From assembly GCA_026874595.1 (NCBI GenBank), contig CM049306.1, positions 3,304,019 through 3,368,018 of the forward strand: a stretch of DNA of 64,000 nt, in the 5' to 3' direction. Below are positions 36,411 through 49,867 of this stretch, piece after piece. This DNA is from Sipunculus nudus (lineage: Eukaryota > Annelida > Sipuncula > Golfingiida > Sipunculidae). The stretch's first letter is position 1, and each line of letters begins with the position of its first letter. A program made the translations under genes and the position numbers. The notes beneath the pieces are model-generated. The model was given only the letters and a program-made list of their open reading frames with translations. It did not search any database and was not told where the DNA came from.

Positions 36411-37639
36411 AGATCCGCCTCTGATTAACAAGACGTGTGTCTTAAGAGCCTCCTTACCTGATTGAGTTATTTGTATTCTTGGTTAACTTTAAAAATTTTT
36501 TTTATGAATTCTACATTTGTTATTTTTGTCAGATATCTCATGCTATAAACCAACCAATGTACACACTCCTCACATTCCCATTTTCTAGTTTCATTTTTCC
36601 TCAGTTCTTGTAGAAACTTACAGCCCAAACAGCCATTACATGCACACAAGGTTTACTCCACCTCAGCCAATGTACTCCTGGGTGGGGAGGGCTCACTCTT
36701 GTGGTGAAGGCCTTGGGCAAGGGTTTTAAATAAATGAACAAGTCCATAACCCTAACAAAGGTACTAGGCTTACAATGCTCAACACCCTGACTATTACACA
36801 GTTTATGATTTTCCACTCATTGTAAGACAAGAGCATCGGTTTATTTTCTGTTAAACAAACCATAGTAAGGATATACTGTAACAGAATTATGCAATAAGAT
36901 ATCGACACATTTTAACAGGATAATGTTACAGAATATACACTTAAAACAGACTAACAGAATTATGAAACGAGATGCCCTAAATTATACCTACACAGTTAAA
37001 CAACAAGAAATCGCTGTTTATAAAGTTCCATGTCAGTAGAGGAAAAAAAACATATATAAGAAGATGACAACCAGTGCTGACATTAAGTTCCTTAATCTGT
37101 CACATAATGAACATGGTTGGCGGTGTGAGCAGTCTCATTGTTGATAGGTTGGGACTGACTGGTGACAGGGCTATAGTAAGGCTTGTCCAGCACTGTCTCA
37201 TCTCTCAGGAAACAGCCAGAGTTTACTACAGGGAGGGATATTATTACCAAAGTTGTAGTCGGTACAGAAACTGAGGAAAGGTTACCAAACAATCACAACG
37301 GTAGGTCCATCACCCCTGCCATGGCCAGTGGACTCACCCAGTGACCCAAGGTGATTGAGGTCATCAAGTTGATGTGATTTGAGGGTTTAAATTTTCAGTC
37401 ATATGTTCTCCACATGGACAGGAAGTGACCATGATATCTGTCATTCCCTGGGGTGGTGTCCACCAAGGTGGACTGCACAGCCCTGGAAAGATAACCCTCA
37501 AGGCTGTGACAGCAAGTGTTTACTCAAGCAGCACAGCAAACATCCTCAGATGTCAGACAATCCTTACTGGAACCAGGACATTCTGGAGAACTAACAAGTC
37601 ATGACTCCTGAGAAAGTTAATACCACTCAATAAAATTTA

Positions 37640-37945
37640 GAACTTTTAACTTTGTAGATAAGTTTAAAAGAATGAATAAAGTGAGATAATGTAACTGTAA
37701 ATAAGGTTAAAAGAATGAATAAAGTGAGATAATGTAACTGTAAATAAGGTTAAAAGAATGAATAAAGTGAGATAATGTAACTGTAAATAAGGTTAAAAGA
37801 ATGAATAAAGTGAGATAATGTAACTGTAAATAAGGTTAAAAGAAAGAATAAAGTGAGATAATGTCACTGTAAATAAGGTTAAAAGAATGAATAAAGTAAG
37901 ACAGCTGTGTAGATAAGGTTAAAAGAATAAATAAAGGGAGAGAAG
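37640..37945. repeat. 43-bp tandem repeat, about 7 copies
   Basis: The unit GATAATGTAACTGTAAATAA plus GGTTAAAAGAATGAATAAAGTGA is repeated. The edge copies are diverged. Confidence 0.95.
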
Positions 37946-37989
37946 TTAACTCTATAGATTGAGTGGAGTGAGACAATACAACTTATAAT

Positions 37990-38128
37990 GCAGATGGCCA
38001 GGCCTTATGGTGACCACAGTGCATGAGTGGATTCAGGGTGGTTATACTTGGTCTTGGTGGTTGTAACCTCATGGTGACCACAGTGCATAAGTGGATTCAG
38101 GGTGGTTATACTTGGTCTTGGTGGTTGT
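37990..38128. repeat. About 64-bp direct repeat, 2 copies
   Basis: GGTGACCACAGTGCAT(G/A)AGT through TTGGTCTTGGTGGTTGT occurs twice in tandem. Confidence 0.9.
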
Positions 38129-41100
38129 GACAGTTTCTCAGAGCATTCCTGTCATGTATGTGTCCTATGTTACAGTGTTTAGACAAAAGTTTTTGACACT
38201 CTGCGAGCTGAGCTGGTACTGATGTTAGGTACTGATGGTATCGTGTTCTTTGGGACTGCAAGTCTCTGGTTATTGCTGTGATCAGTGTAATCATGATCCT
38301 CTCAGAATGCCGGATGTGCTTGTTTAAGTTATTACACCACAGCACTGCACAGCCGGATTTGACAGACAGTACCTCCTGACACACCCTTTATTTCACTTAG
38401 TGTTTCTAGATCTGACCTAATTCATATGTATAAATATTAAACAACAGCTTAATAGATTTTACATGCATGGTAATGTAATGCTCTGGGTTCAAATGAAGAA
38501 TTTCCTGTTTTTTCATATTTTTGTATGGTGATTTTATCAAGTTTGAATTATTGTGTGCAGCACTGGTACACTGTTGTGATCTCGCTGATGTTCACATGAT
38601 ATAACAATTATTTGATTTAATTATTAGTGCACATATGTTTGCTCTATGGATAGCTAAGGTGGTCTGACAAATACCTTTTTGTTTTTTTTTTCTTGTTTTT
38701 TTTTCCTTTCAGCTCAAAAGAAAAAAGTTATAGATATACATTGTATTACAACAGAATAATAGTCTCTTGTTCTTGAATAAAATAGATTGTCCATTAAGCT
38801 ATACATGTATCTGATGATGTATAGTTGTGTTGGATTGGGGATCATCTCCGGTTGGGATATATGAGGGAAACTAACCCATCCTCTCCAGGTTAATTGCTCA
38901 TCCCATCATCATGATAAACTACAACACATAAAAAAAAACAACAAACCATTTTATGCCTGGTTTGTGGTGACAGTTACATCTGAATCAGTCTCTCATTTAA
39001 CATGCCCACCTGATGTCCCTACCTGACGTGTCCATTGTGATGGAGAGCAGGTGGGTGATGAGGAATCCATGACGACCCTCCACCTTCACTGTGAGGAGCC
39101 GTACTGTTAGTGGTGAATGAAGTCTTTGTGGAAGCTCTCTGCTGGACACAGTGTTACGCCGTTAACATCTTTCTGTCACAACATAACGTACTCAGAACCC
39201 CTGTTGTTAGAGTTAGCAAGTAAGAGTCTTAAAATGTCAACAGACTCAATGCTAGATTGAACTGGGGACAAATTTGATTGGACCCCTACAGGTATTGTCA
39301 CCAGCAGGATTTTCAGTGGTTTGTCACCCAGACATACCATAACACATCATAAAGTCCTGATTTACTGGAGAGCCTGCAAGTATGCTCACATTCCTGTAAT
39401 CCTCTTATTTCCATGTTGTTAATAAAGCAGAATACAGGAATGTTCACATCATGGCAAACCAAGTGCCAAACCAAGTACCGTGGCTTCCATAAGGTCAATA
39501 AGTACAGTGTTACCTGAGTGGTCAGACAGTAATGTCATATACCTTATATTGTAATTTACTATTTACCTTTAATACTGTTTTCTTGCTGTAACCAGGGTAT
39601 GATTTGTAACTTGAATTCCTGTTGATGTGTATAGACTGGTCAGTGTGTTGGTAAATTTACCTGGAAGAAGATAATGATGTTTTGAATCATATATAATTAT
39701 ATATATTACTCTGATAACAGTAAAATTACATAGCACAAGCACTGTATCAAAATATATGCTTATAATAAAGTAGTTATCCGATCATGCACACTTTAATTTT
39801 GAAAACTGAAGAGTGTTTAATATATTGGTCCTGAATAAACTTTGTGCAGTTAGAATCAGGTATGAGCCACAACAGGAAATCTCAAGGCCAGAGAGGTATC
39901 AGCACCCCAGTGTTCACTGCGCCTTAATTCACTAGGGGAAACTTTAGCTGCCTACAAACACTGATAAGAAATTATCCATGATAACCCAAACCCTTCCCAA
40001 TTCTCAAGGCCTGCCTTTAGTTAAGGATAGAAATTGAAAATCAGGTTGGACCTGGAAGCTGCACACATGCATGAGAGAGACGTGTCATGTTAATTGTATG
40101 TTATATGTCATAATGCAGGGAGCATGTAAACACCCCGGGGCGGGGCATTTCACTTCAGTACTCAGATCACCATGATAGGCCAGGGTGAAGCAGGGGCTAT
40201 CTGCACCTGTTCCTTCTTAGTAATCTTAAACAAACTGGTGATCCTGATCAAACATCACCGACCATGGAGGGTCTGCAGAATAAAACCTGCTGGCACCTCA
40301 CCAGCTAAATCATAATGTCTCATTCAGGCATTTTTGCGATCTACTGGATTTCTAAATACTCCCCCCACCTTTGGTAATGTGATCTGTTTAAATGAGGACT
40401 GTCTGTATTCTTCAATATTCATGCTGTGTTGGGTCTTTTACCAAATAGGCTGTTGTGAATTCTCACAAAAAAAATGTACTTAGGAATTGTAAGGATGTCC
40501 TAATATAAACGGAGTTAATTGTTGTTGTGACTTACAACTGGCACACCGGTCTTATATTAAATTCAGCACACATTTGTTGTAGTAGAGTAGATAACACAAA
40601 TCCTGTGGTTAATAAATGGATTATTCTTTTTAAACAAGCTATTAACTATGGTACTTTTTAGGAATGAAGTTAAATGTTCATTCTTTCAAAAAACATTTTG
40701 AAAATGTTACTGCTTGGAGAATTTCAGTTGCAAGCCATATTAAGGCATTACTCAGTTAATTCAGCCACAAGTTTCATGACTTCATTGTTCACTGACTACT
40801 ACTTCAATCCACCTTTTGCAACTTATGTATGGTGGCCAGATTTTTTTTGGATACAGGTGTAAGTTCTGATAATAACGGAGACTGGGTTTGTACTCATGCA
40901 TTTTTCCTGGCAGTGAGGAATTTTAAAATTGTCCTTACACCAGGCCTGTAGATCTGACATCAGTGTCTGTTTGGTTGGAGACAATAAAGTGATGGATGCT
41001 GAATTATCCTTCAGGAGACCAGTTTAGATGACCTCCACTTGACCTTGATCACCATGACAGTTACTACAGACCCTTGATGGAGTGCATGTTAGTATCTGTC

Positions 41101-41330
41101 GTGGCCCCCTACCCTGAGAGTGATGTGACGCTGTGTGTTTGTGATACTGGGTTCCACAATGTTTACATCATCATATCAGCCCCAGTAACACAATGGACCA
41201 GGGACACAACATTATCCTTTGAGGGGTGTGTGCAGCCTGCTTCTGTTGTTTCTATGATTCATTTAGGGTGTACATTGTTTTTTAATCGTTTGACAGATGT
41301 CAGGTTTGTGAGTAGTGGAGTGAAACTGAA

Positions 41331-41351
41331 CACCCCCCCCCCCCCCCCCTT
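41331..41351. repeat. Poly-C tract
   Basis: About 18 consecutive C residues. Confidence 0.95.
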
Positions 41352-42417
41352 GCAAATTGTAATGGTCTGTACCTCCTTACTCAGTACCGGCTAGATATGA
41401 AAGAACAGTAATATATCTACACAGAGGATTGATGCTTCACCCATCTTAATCATATTTAACAACACTCAGTCAATTAATTATTTAATATCTATCAGTGAGG
41501 CAACTCATATTACACAACTGAATTTCACTTTTGCAGGTTTGAATACTAAAAGTATAACAGATGTAAGTAATATATTATTGCAAGGACAGGTATTTATTAT
41601 GTTATCTGAGTACTTTTCTTTAAATTTGGAAACTTTATAAAAAGCTGTGGTCAGATCATATAGATCTAAGTGAACAAAGCTGTACATGCACTACATATGT
41701 GAGTAGGAGCTGTGAACCCCATGTTTAACAAACTGGAATGTGATTTTCTCAATACTGGAAACCACTGCAGGATGATTAATGCATACATGAAATGCAGATT
41801 AAAAGCTAATTTCATGTTTTGGATCTGATAAGACTTTACCAGTTTACAATAGCTATGCTCATCATAGAAAAACAAACAAGTTAAGAATTGTGCTAATTAA
41901 AGGGATAGGATATCATTCTACAGAATAAAGATGTGATTGTATTTAGGCAGAAGGGACACAGTGCATAATTGTTTAGAAATCAGGTGTAGGAAGTACAGTC
42001 AACTTGATCTGATGCTCAGCTACGTGAGGATGGCCCCGTCAAGTTTATGTTCTTATGACCCCAGGATGACCTAGCAGTGACAAGGGTGACATTTCCATAT
42101 GCAAGGTGGGTAAAAGTGCTGCATGTTGACACAAGTGTTTGTCATTAAGGTGTCTCTTAGTGTTCTTTTCTCATCCCTGAAGATTCAGTCCACAGGATCA
42201 AAGTCTTAATGATGGTCTACAGATAGCATCTCACCAGATTCCCCCGACATGTGGTTTCCTTTTACTCACACACAGTGAAAGAAATAGGTTTTGGGGATGG
42301 GTTTCCCTGCCGTAGGTCCATGGTTGGCTTCCCCCTGCTTGGGTACTCATGGTATAAACATCAGGATTTTTTCCGATTAAGTAACCATCTGATGTGTGCA
42401 TCGTGTTCCATATAACA

Positions 42418-42543
42418 GGTGTCAAGCAGTGTTAAGTCATATTCATAATGCTTAGTATAAAATCAGTGTTGGAAATCAGTGGTGTCAAGCAGTGTTAAGT
42501 CATATTCATAATGCTTAGTATAAAATCAGTGTTGGAAATCAGT
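42418..42543. repeat. About 62-bp direct repeat, 2 copies
   Basis: GGTGTCAAGCAGTGTTAAGT through TGGAAATCAGT is duplicated in tandem with near identity, a recent event. Confidence 0.92.
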
Positions 42544-43000
42544 CTTAGCCTTCCTAATTAAGCACTATCTATGCACATACAGCTGTAAAGTTAATTGATT
42601 GCCAAGGACAATAGAAAACCAGACATGAGTGATATAACGTGTTTATTTTATCATTTTAATCATAGCTATATGATTTGTATACTCTGTAGAAACTTACAGG
42701 CAGTAGTGCCACAATGATTTCTTTATTTTGTATTACAGATGTTTGTTATCTTGTAGTGCTATCTGTTTGTTTATGATTCTGTTGGCCAGTAAAAGACCTC
42801 CAGATATCTGTACTTGTTGTATGCTATAACAGGTTTGCCATCTGCTAGGTTTCATGGTTTCATGCGTCATATTTATTGCTTGTAATAACACGCCTGCTTG
42901 TATATCTGTAGTCCTGGAACCATTAAACACCAGATCACCATTATTCATGTGTCCATGCAGGGCAGATTTCTTGTTTAAGAAACATGTTAATTATATCTAT

Positions 43001-43185
43001 TAAATCATATAGCTCCTGGAAAGTTTCACACAAGAACCTTCTTTAGAATATTATTTATTTTATTTCATATTAAATCATATAGCTCCTGGAAAGTTTCACA
43101 CTAGAACCTTCTTTAGAATATAATTTATTTTATTTCATATTAAATCATATAGCTCCTGTAAAGTTTCACACTAGAACCTTCCTTT
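43001..43185. repeat. 70-bp tandem repeat, about 2.6 copies
   Basis: TAAATCATATAGCTCCTG(G/T)A begins at 43001, 43071 and 43141. Confidence 0.95.
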
Positions 43186-43514
43186 CTGGGAAAAAAAAGT
43201 TGGATGATTTTTCTCACACATTTTAGGGTTATCAGGTACAGTTCTGAATTATTCCCGGCACAGTGAGCCAGGGGCCTGGACAGCTGTTCACTGCCTGGCA
43301 GGACTGGTGCAGGGGACCCCTGAGGGCTGGGCAGCTGAACCCCTGGTCACCCCATCCAGGCAGGGCCAGGTTTCATAACATTACAGCACAGTTGTTTACT
43401 CAATTAGCACTAGATACAAACAAATCAATTGGCTTGTTACCATGGCTTCTTAACCTTATCATTTACAAAACCAGACCTCAAAATGGTTGGCCACAGGTCT
43501 GTGTTAGCACTGCA

Positions 43515-44997
43515 GGTGTAACTGATGGGTAGACATGTCACTCTGTGCTCTCAATAGAGGTGTTTATAACTGATGGTAGACAAGTCACTCTGAGCTCTCA
43601 ATAGAATCAAAACTGATTGTTAGACAAGTCATTCTATGCTGTCTGTAGAGGTGTTGATAACTGATGGTAGACATGTCACTTTGTGCTGTCTGTAGAAGTG
43701 TTTATAACTGATGGTAGACAAGTCACTCTGTGCTGTCTGTAGAGGTGTTGATAACTGATGGTAGAAATGTCACTCTGTGCTGTCTGTAGAGGTGTTTATA
43801 ACTGATGGTAGACAAGTCACTCTGAGCTCCCACTAGAGGTTTTCATAACTGATGGTAGACAAATCACTCTTTGCTGTCTGTAGAGGTGTTGATAACTGAT
43901 GGCAGACAAGTCACTCTGTGCTGTCTGTAGAGGTGTTTATAACTGATGATAGACATGTCACACTGTGCTGTCTGTAGAGGTGTTTATAACTGATGGTAGA
44001 CAAGTAATTTTAGCTCTCAATAGAGGTGTTAATAACTGATTGTTAGACAAATCACTCCATACTGTCTGTAGAGGTGTTGATAACCGATGAATAGACATGT
44101 CACTCTGTGCTGTCTGTAGAGGTGTTGATAACTGATGGTAGACAAGTCACTCTGAGCTCCCACTAGAGGTTTTCATAACTGATGGTAGACAAATCACTCT
44201 TTGCTGTCTGTAGAGGTGTTGATAACTGATGGCAGACAAGTCACTCTGTGCTGTCTGTAGAGGTGTTTATAACTGATGATAGACATGTCACACTGTGCTG
44301 TCTGTAGAGGTGTTTATAACTGATGGTAGACAAGTAATTTTAGCTCTCAATAGAGGTGTTAATAACTGATTGTTAGACAAATCACTCCATACTCTCTGTA
44401 GAGGTGTTGATAACCGATGAATAGACATGTCACTCTGTGCTGTCTGTAGAGGTGTTTATAACTGATGGTAGATATGTCACTCTGTGCTGTCTGTAGAAGT
44501 GTTTATAACTGATGGTAGACAAGTCACCCTGAGCTCTCAATAGAGGTGTTTATAACTGATGGTAGACAAATCACTCTGTGCTGTCTGTACAGGTGTTATT
44601 AAATGATGGGTAGACAAGTCACTCTGTGCTGTCTGTACAGGTGTTTATAATTGATGGTAGAAAAGTCACTCTGAGCTCTAAATAGAGGTGTTAATAACTG
44701 ATTGTTAGATAAGTCACTCTGTGCTGTCTGTAGAGGTGTTGATAACTGATGGTAGACAAGTCACTCTGTGCTGTCTGTAGAGGTGTCTATAACTGATGGT
44801 AGACATGTCACTCTGAGCTCTCAATAGAGGTGTTAATAACTGATTGTTAGACAAGTCACCCCGAGCTGTCTCTAGAGGTGTTTAAAATTGATGGTTGACA
44901 AATCACTCTGAGCTCTCAATAGAGGTGTTAATAAATGATTGTTAGAAAAGTCACTCTGTGCTGTCTGTAGAGGTGTTGATAACTGATGGGTAGACTC
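43515..44997. repeat. 47-bp tandem repeat, about 31 copies
   Basis: The unit contains ATAACTGATGGTAGACAAGT plus CACTCTGTGCTGTCTGTAGAGGTGTT. GAGCTCTCAATAGAGG variants are interspersed. A block with a rare GAGCTCCCACTAGAGG unit occurs at 43811 and again at 44141, a 330-bp (about 7-unit) higher-order duplication. Confidence 0.95.
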
Positions 44998-46166
44998 TTG
45001 GGTAAACTAAGGATAACAGAGAAGTTACATATGGTTTGTGTACTGTTTTCAGACACAAGTGCATATGTAAATTGACACCAGACAAAATGTGCAGAAGTTG
45101 CATAGTTAGTATTATTTACAGGATTGTGTGTTTCTTTTAAACCTTGGTGAATTGTCAGATGTTATATGTTCTATTATACCATTGTGCATGCCTGACATCA
45201 CAATTTTTGTTGAACTTCATCAACTTTATATGCATGAATACTGATATTTTCCACTATATTAATGAAATATAAGGACACAGATAATCAGTATGACATGACA
45301 CGTGCAGCCAGCCACACCGTATATAGATAAGCAGTATGAGACTGGGGGGCTGTGATTGTAAGGTTCATGTGATTGTATCCAGGCACTTTAAAGGAAACCA
45401 AGAAACAAACCTTAGCTTACTGACTGTCTGGCTGATACAGTCTGGCAGCTGCTGCTGTTTTACTGCTGTCCTCACAGACTTCTCTGTTGTCTTGGCACTT
45501 TGATTGCTGTTTCTGTTTCAGAAACAAACAGCTGCATTTTTACCAGACATTCCTGATCCAGACACATTTGTTGAATCATTTATTTCAATAATTTCATGAA
45601 CCTTTGGCATGATAATGTTATTACACTGGCTGAGACTGGTAATCGTTCCTACTAATAAATCAGTAACTGATAAAAGACAACTGCTGGTGCTGTTTGTCAC
45701 AGTTCAGCTGAAAACAGTAATATACCAAAGTAGAGCATGCTGATACATAATAATTTAAGTAAATATTGAATAAATATATTTGCTATTCTTCAGTGTTGGC
45801 TTGTTTTGAAGACTGTCAAAGAACAAAAATGTTCAAGCTTGTTAATCCTTGTGACCAGTGCAAGAGAGAGATGTGATGTAACAGAAGTCCGTGCTGTATG
45901 TATGCAAATTCTGTTGTGACATCCTCTCAGTGTGGCCAGAGAGGTTTAGTTTAATGTAGCCAGTTTGGGGGTTAATAAAAGGTTGTACAAAACAGTAATT
46001 TTGTCATATTTAATTTTCAGATTCATTATATGGTAATTCATACATAGGAGGGAACTACATGGCTTCCAGTTAATTTCCATGCTTTTCTGTTCTGTTACTT
46101 TCCACAAGGTACTGGGAGATAACAGCTGGGGAGAGGGAGTAGAACCAAGTATTTACATTTATTGTA

Positions 46167-48467
46167 TCCCCAGACAAAGTCAGGGGATACTATGTTTTCA
46201 TACTGGTCCCGCCGCCCCCGCCGCCGCCGCATATAAATCTTGTTGGGGCGATAACCCACAAAATATTTCACGGAACTTTACCAAACTTGGTATATGTATA
46301 GATATGGGTAAGAGGACGACGCCTATTAAAAATGAGGTCATGACCTTTACAAGGAGAGTGTCCTTGACCTTGAATAGGTCCAATTTTGGGGAAAATCACA
46401 CAAATTCTTTAATATCTCAAGAAATCTTGCATGGATTTATCCCAAAATCAAGTTGATGGAAGATCATGGATAGGGTTGTCATGTTCCAAAAACTGGTGGC
46501 GCCACCTATTATTCTTTACTTGTTTTCATGCCGTTTAATACCCCCAAAATTGCCACCTTACAGTTCTGTGAGCATTATAATTCAAAAACTAATGGACAGA
46601 TTTCTTTTATATTATGCATATACATAGGTATGGGTTATAGGATGATGTTTATTTAAATTGGGGTCATGACCTTTCCTTTGATAGTGGCCTTGACCTTAAA
46701 TATATTGCCATATATGGTGAAAATCACACACCTCTTATGATATCTCCAGTGTTGATAGCCATATGGATTTCAAACATGACTTATGTATGGCCCACCACTA
46801 AAGTAAGAACCCTATAGGTTCTAGGGTCATGAGGTCAAAGGTCAAGGTCACTGGACTGGCATTTTAAAAGATACTATGGATGCATTTTAAGCCAAACTTT
46901 CATCCCAGGTCTTCCATCTTGAATATATAGCTCACTTGCCAATAGTGAATGATCCATATAAATTATGGGGTCACAAGGTCAAAGGTCAAGGCCACAGGAG
47001 CTATCTGTCCAAAAATTAGTTTCTGGATGATAATTCCTGCTTTTATTGATGTATTGATTTCAAATTTGACTTATATATGTCCCATTGAAAAAGCAAAACT
47101 CCAATTGATTTTGGGGTCATGAGGTCAAAGGTCAAGGTCACAGGACACATCTTTAAAAAGATTGTGGATGCATTTTCAGCCAAACATTTCATCTCAGACC
47201 TTTCAACTTGCACATATAAGTCATCTGCCAATAGAGGAAGACCCCTATCAGTTTTGAGGTCACAAGGTCAAAGGTGAAGGTCACAGGAGCCATCTGTCCA
47301 AAAATTAGTTCCTGGATGATAATTCCTGCTTTTTATTGATGTATGGATTTCAAACTTGACTTGTATATGTCCCATTGGAAAACCAAGACCCAAATTGATT
47401 TTGGGGTCATGAGGTCAAAGGTCAAGGTCACAGGACACATCTTTAAAAACATGTGGATGCATTTTAAGCCAAAATTTCATCCCAGGTCTTCCATCTTGAA
47501 TATATAGCTCACTTGCCAATAGTGGATAATCCATATAAATTTTGGGGTCACAAGGTCAAAGGTCAAGGCCACAGGAGCTATCTGTCCAAAAATTAGTTTC
47601 TGGATGATAATTCATTCTTTACTTGATGTATGGATTTCAAACTTGACTTGTATTTGACCCATTGGAAAAGCAAGACCCGAATTGATTTTGGGGTCATGAG
47701 GTCAAAGGTCAAGGTCACAGGAAACCTCTTTAAAAAGGTTGTGGATGCAATTTCAGCCAAACAATTCATCTAAGATCTTCCATCTTGCACATATAGTTCA
47801 CCTGCCAAGAGAGGAAGAACCCTATCAATTTTGAGGTCACAAGGTCAAAGGTGAAGGTCACAGGAGCCATCTGTCCAAAAATTAGTTTCTGGATGATAAT
47901 TCCTTCTTTTATTGATGTATGGATTTCAAACTTGACTTGTATTTGACCCATTGGAAAAGCAAGACCCAAATTGATTTTGGGGTCATGAGGTCAAAGGTCA
48001 AGGTCACAGGAAACCTCTTTATAAAGATTGTGGATGCATTTTCAGCCAAACAATTAATCTAAGATCTTTCATCTTGCACATATAGTTCACCTGCCAAGAG
48101 TGGAAAACCCCTATCAATTTTGAGGTCACAAGGTCAAAGGTGAAGGTCACAGGAGCCATCTGTCCAAAGATGTATAGATGATGTATAGATTTCAAACTTG
48201 ACTTGCATATGTCCCATTGGAAAAGCAAGACCCAAATTGATTTTGGGGTCATGAGGTCAAAGGTCAAGGTCACAGGACACATCTTTAAAAAGATCAAGGT
48301 CACAGGACCAACATCTTCAACAAGATTGTGGATTGTTAGATGGAAGAAACAATAAATATGCCAAGTGTCAGTATATGCTTCTAAAAATGGGGGTCTGTTC
48401 TTAAAGGGGGGGGGGGCCTACTATGTCTGGGGATACTCTGGCACCTGCGGTGCCAAGAAATGTCTAG
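46167..48467 (+). mobile_element. Helentron/HINE (pearl-like) element, copy 1
   Basis: The 5' end begins after A with TCCCCAGACAAAG. The 3' end has a perfect hairpin GGCACC-TGC-GGTGCC (48440-48454), then 9 nt, then CTAG and T, which is a Helitron-type terminus. GTATCCCCAGACA at the 5' end is inverted as TGTCTGGGGATAC (48424-48436) internal to the 3' hairpin, the asymmetric terminal inverted repeat of Helentron-type elements. A CCG-rich patch lies near the 5' end. The interior holds about five copies of a ~289-bp unit (starts near 46821, 47111, 47401, 47688, 47977). Each is a dimer of ~145-bp monomers that carry GAGGTCAAAGGTCAAGGTCA. This left arm / tandem core / right arm plan matches pearl elements of bivalves. 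No Rep/helicase coding is present, so it is non-autonomous. Confidence 0.8.
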
Positions 48468-48675
48468 TTCTAATCTTGTATTTACACTCACCGGTGGCCT
48501 GTTGGATGACTGTTTCAGGAAGTTTGACACTGGATAATCTTATTACAACTACCAAACACTGCATCAGGAGACATGCAGGAGGATGATTGTAGGCTTTATC
48601 TGTGATATTATTCTTGATAAGATAAACATGCCCATCATACCAATAACTAACTGGATAATCATTGATCTGTTTTAG

Positions 48676-48801
48676 ATACTGCTGAATGGGAATCCAGACA
48701 TTCCGCCGTATGTGGAAATTCCAGTTGGCAGAGCCCCGGTAGCTCCAGATATGATGTTTGACAAAACCAAACAACACATCTACGTCATGTCCGGCAGCAA
48801 G
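48676..48801 (+). CDS. Plexin, third coding exon (end of Sema domain)
   Basis: The 126-bp exon encodes 42 residues and joins exon 2 (GKLLK|ILLNG) in phase 0. Residues MMFDKTKQHIYVMSGSK align with the LVLSPNHQYLYAMTEKQV strand that comes just before the VPVxxC start of the PSI domain in plexins. It is flanked by TTTTAG and GTAAGA. The element at 46167-48467 ends only about 200 bp upstream. The next exon, expected to start with V(T)RVPVxxC and the PSI cysteines, was not found in the remaining 15.2 kb, so intron 3 runs past the window. Confidence 0.88.
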
Positions 48802-49867
48802 GTAAGAGTGGTACAGTACCTGTTAGATCGATATGTCAATATATGTCATGAAAAATCTAAAAAGTACCTACATCACTCTATTGTATGGTACATGTATGTG
48901 AAGTTATAACACACAGTTCACACTGCTGTTTTGTTTCAATACTTCAAGAGTTTCTTTTTTGAGAAAAATATATTTGAACAAATTGACAGATAATTATACA
49001 AAGTCACCATTGTCTGTTTAATCTTGTGAAGGCACTTTCCAACCGTATATATATGATCAATTGAATAAAGGGTCAAAGTGAAGAAACTATAAAATTTCAA
49101 CTTGGATTATCAGTGGGATTACAATAGAGCACAAGGAAGACAAGAGGATAATTGTTTTTGCATATTAATTATTGTGTGCTAGAAATTGATCATGATGCGT
49201 CAGAACTCCAGTCTACAGACCTGAGGGAAGGTCCACATAACGTTGTAAGATGCTTGACCAGGGAATATGATGTCTGTCTGTTTACCCCTGTACATTATTA
49301 ACTACAGCAAGGAGGTTATGTGTTCTTCCCTGTTCGTCTGAATGTTTGTTAGCAAGATTTCACCAATGCTGCTGAATTAAAACTGGGATGTGACATAGGT
49401 CCATGGACGACACCATTACATTTTGGGATTTGATCCAAATACAGGAGTAGATCTAGTACAATTATTTTTCTTGGAGGAGGTTTGCACAGTGCTGAGTTAT
49501 TGTTACCCATTGCTTCAACACCTGTCTCTTGTTCTGCTCTGGTTTCTTCCTCCAGGCACTAACCACCATAACAGCAATTCCAGCACTATTCTGAGTGTCA
49601 TGTAGGCCTTGGTATTACCTCCCATATTCTGACAGTTAATTCCTTACCTAAACAACCTACAGGGCTGAGAAAATATATCGGACTCAGTAGTACCCTTGTG
49701 TGTAACCCTGCCAGGGAAAATCAGCCGAACATCAAAAGCCAGACAAAAAAGCACCTCCAGGGATGACACAGGTCTGAAAGGAACTTTACCACGTTCTGTT
49801 CCTAAGTAATGTGAAAGAATCTAAATGAACATGATTATAAGTACTCCTAGGACAGTGATTGTAACAT

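Larger units (their letters stand above)
26791..48675 (+). other. Plexin intron 2, about 21.9 kb, repeat-filled
   Basis: It runs from GTAGGT to TTTTAG at 48675. It contains seven or more unrelated tandem arrays, a dispersed element with AGCTCAG ends and a 2.3-kb Helentron-like element, each listed separately. The stretches 27014-28132, 31780-32957, 33833-37640, 38130-41330, 41352-42417 and 44998-46158 look unique and AT-rich. None shows a coding exon that I recognise on either strand. Confidence 0.85.
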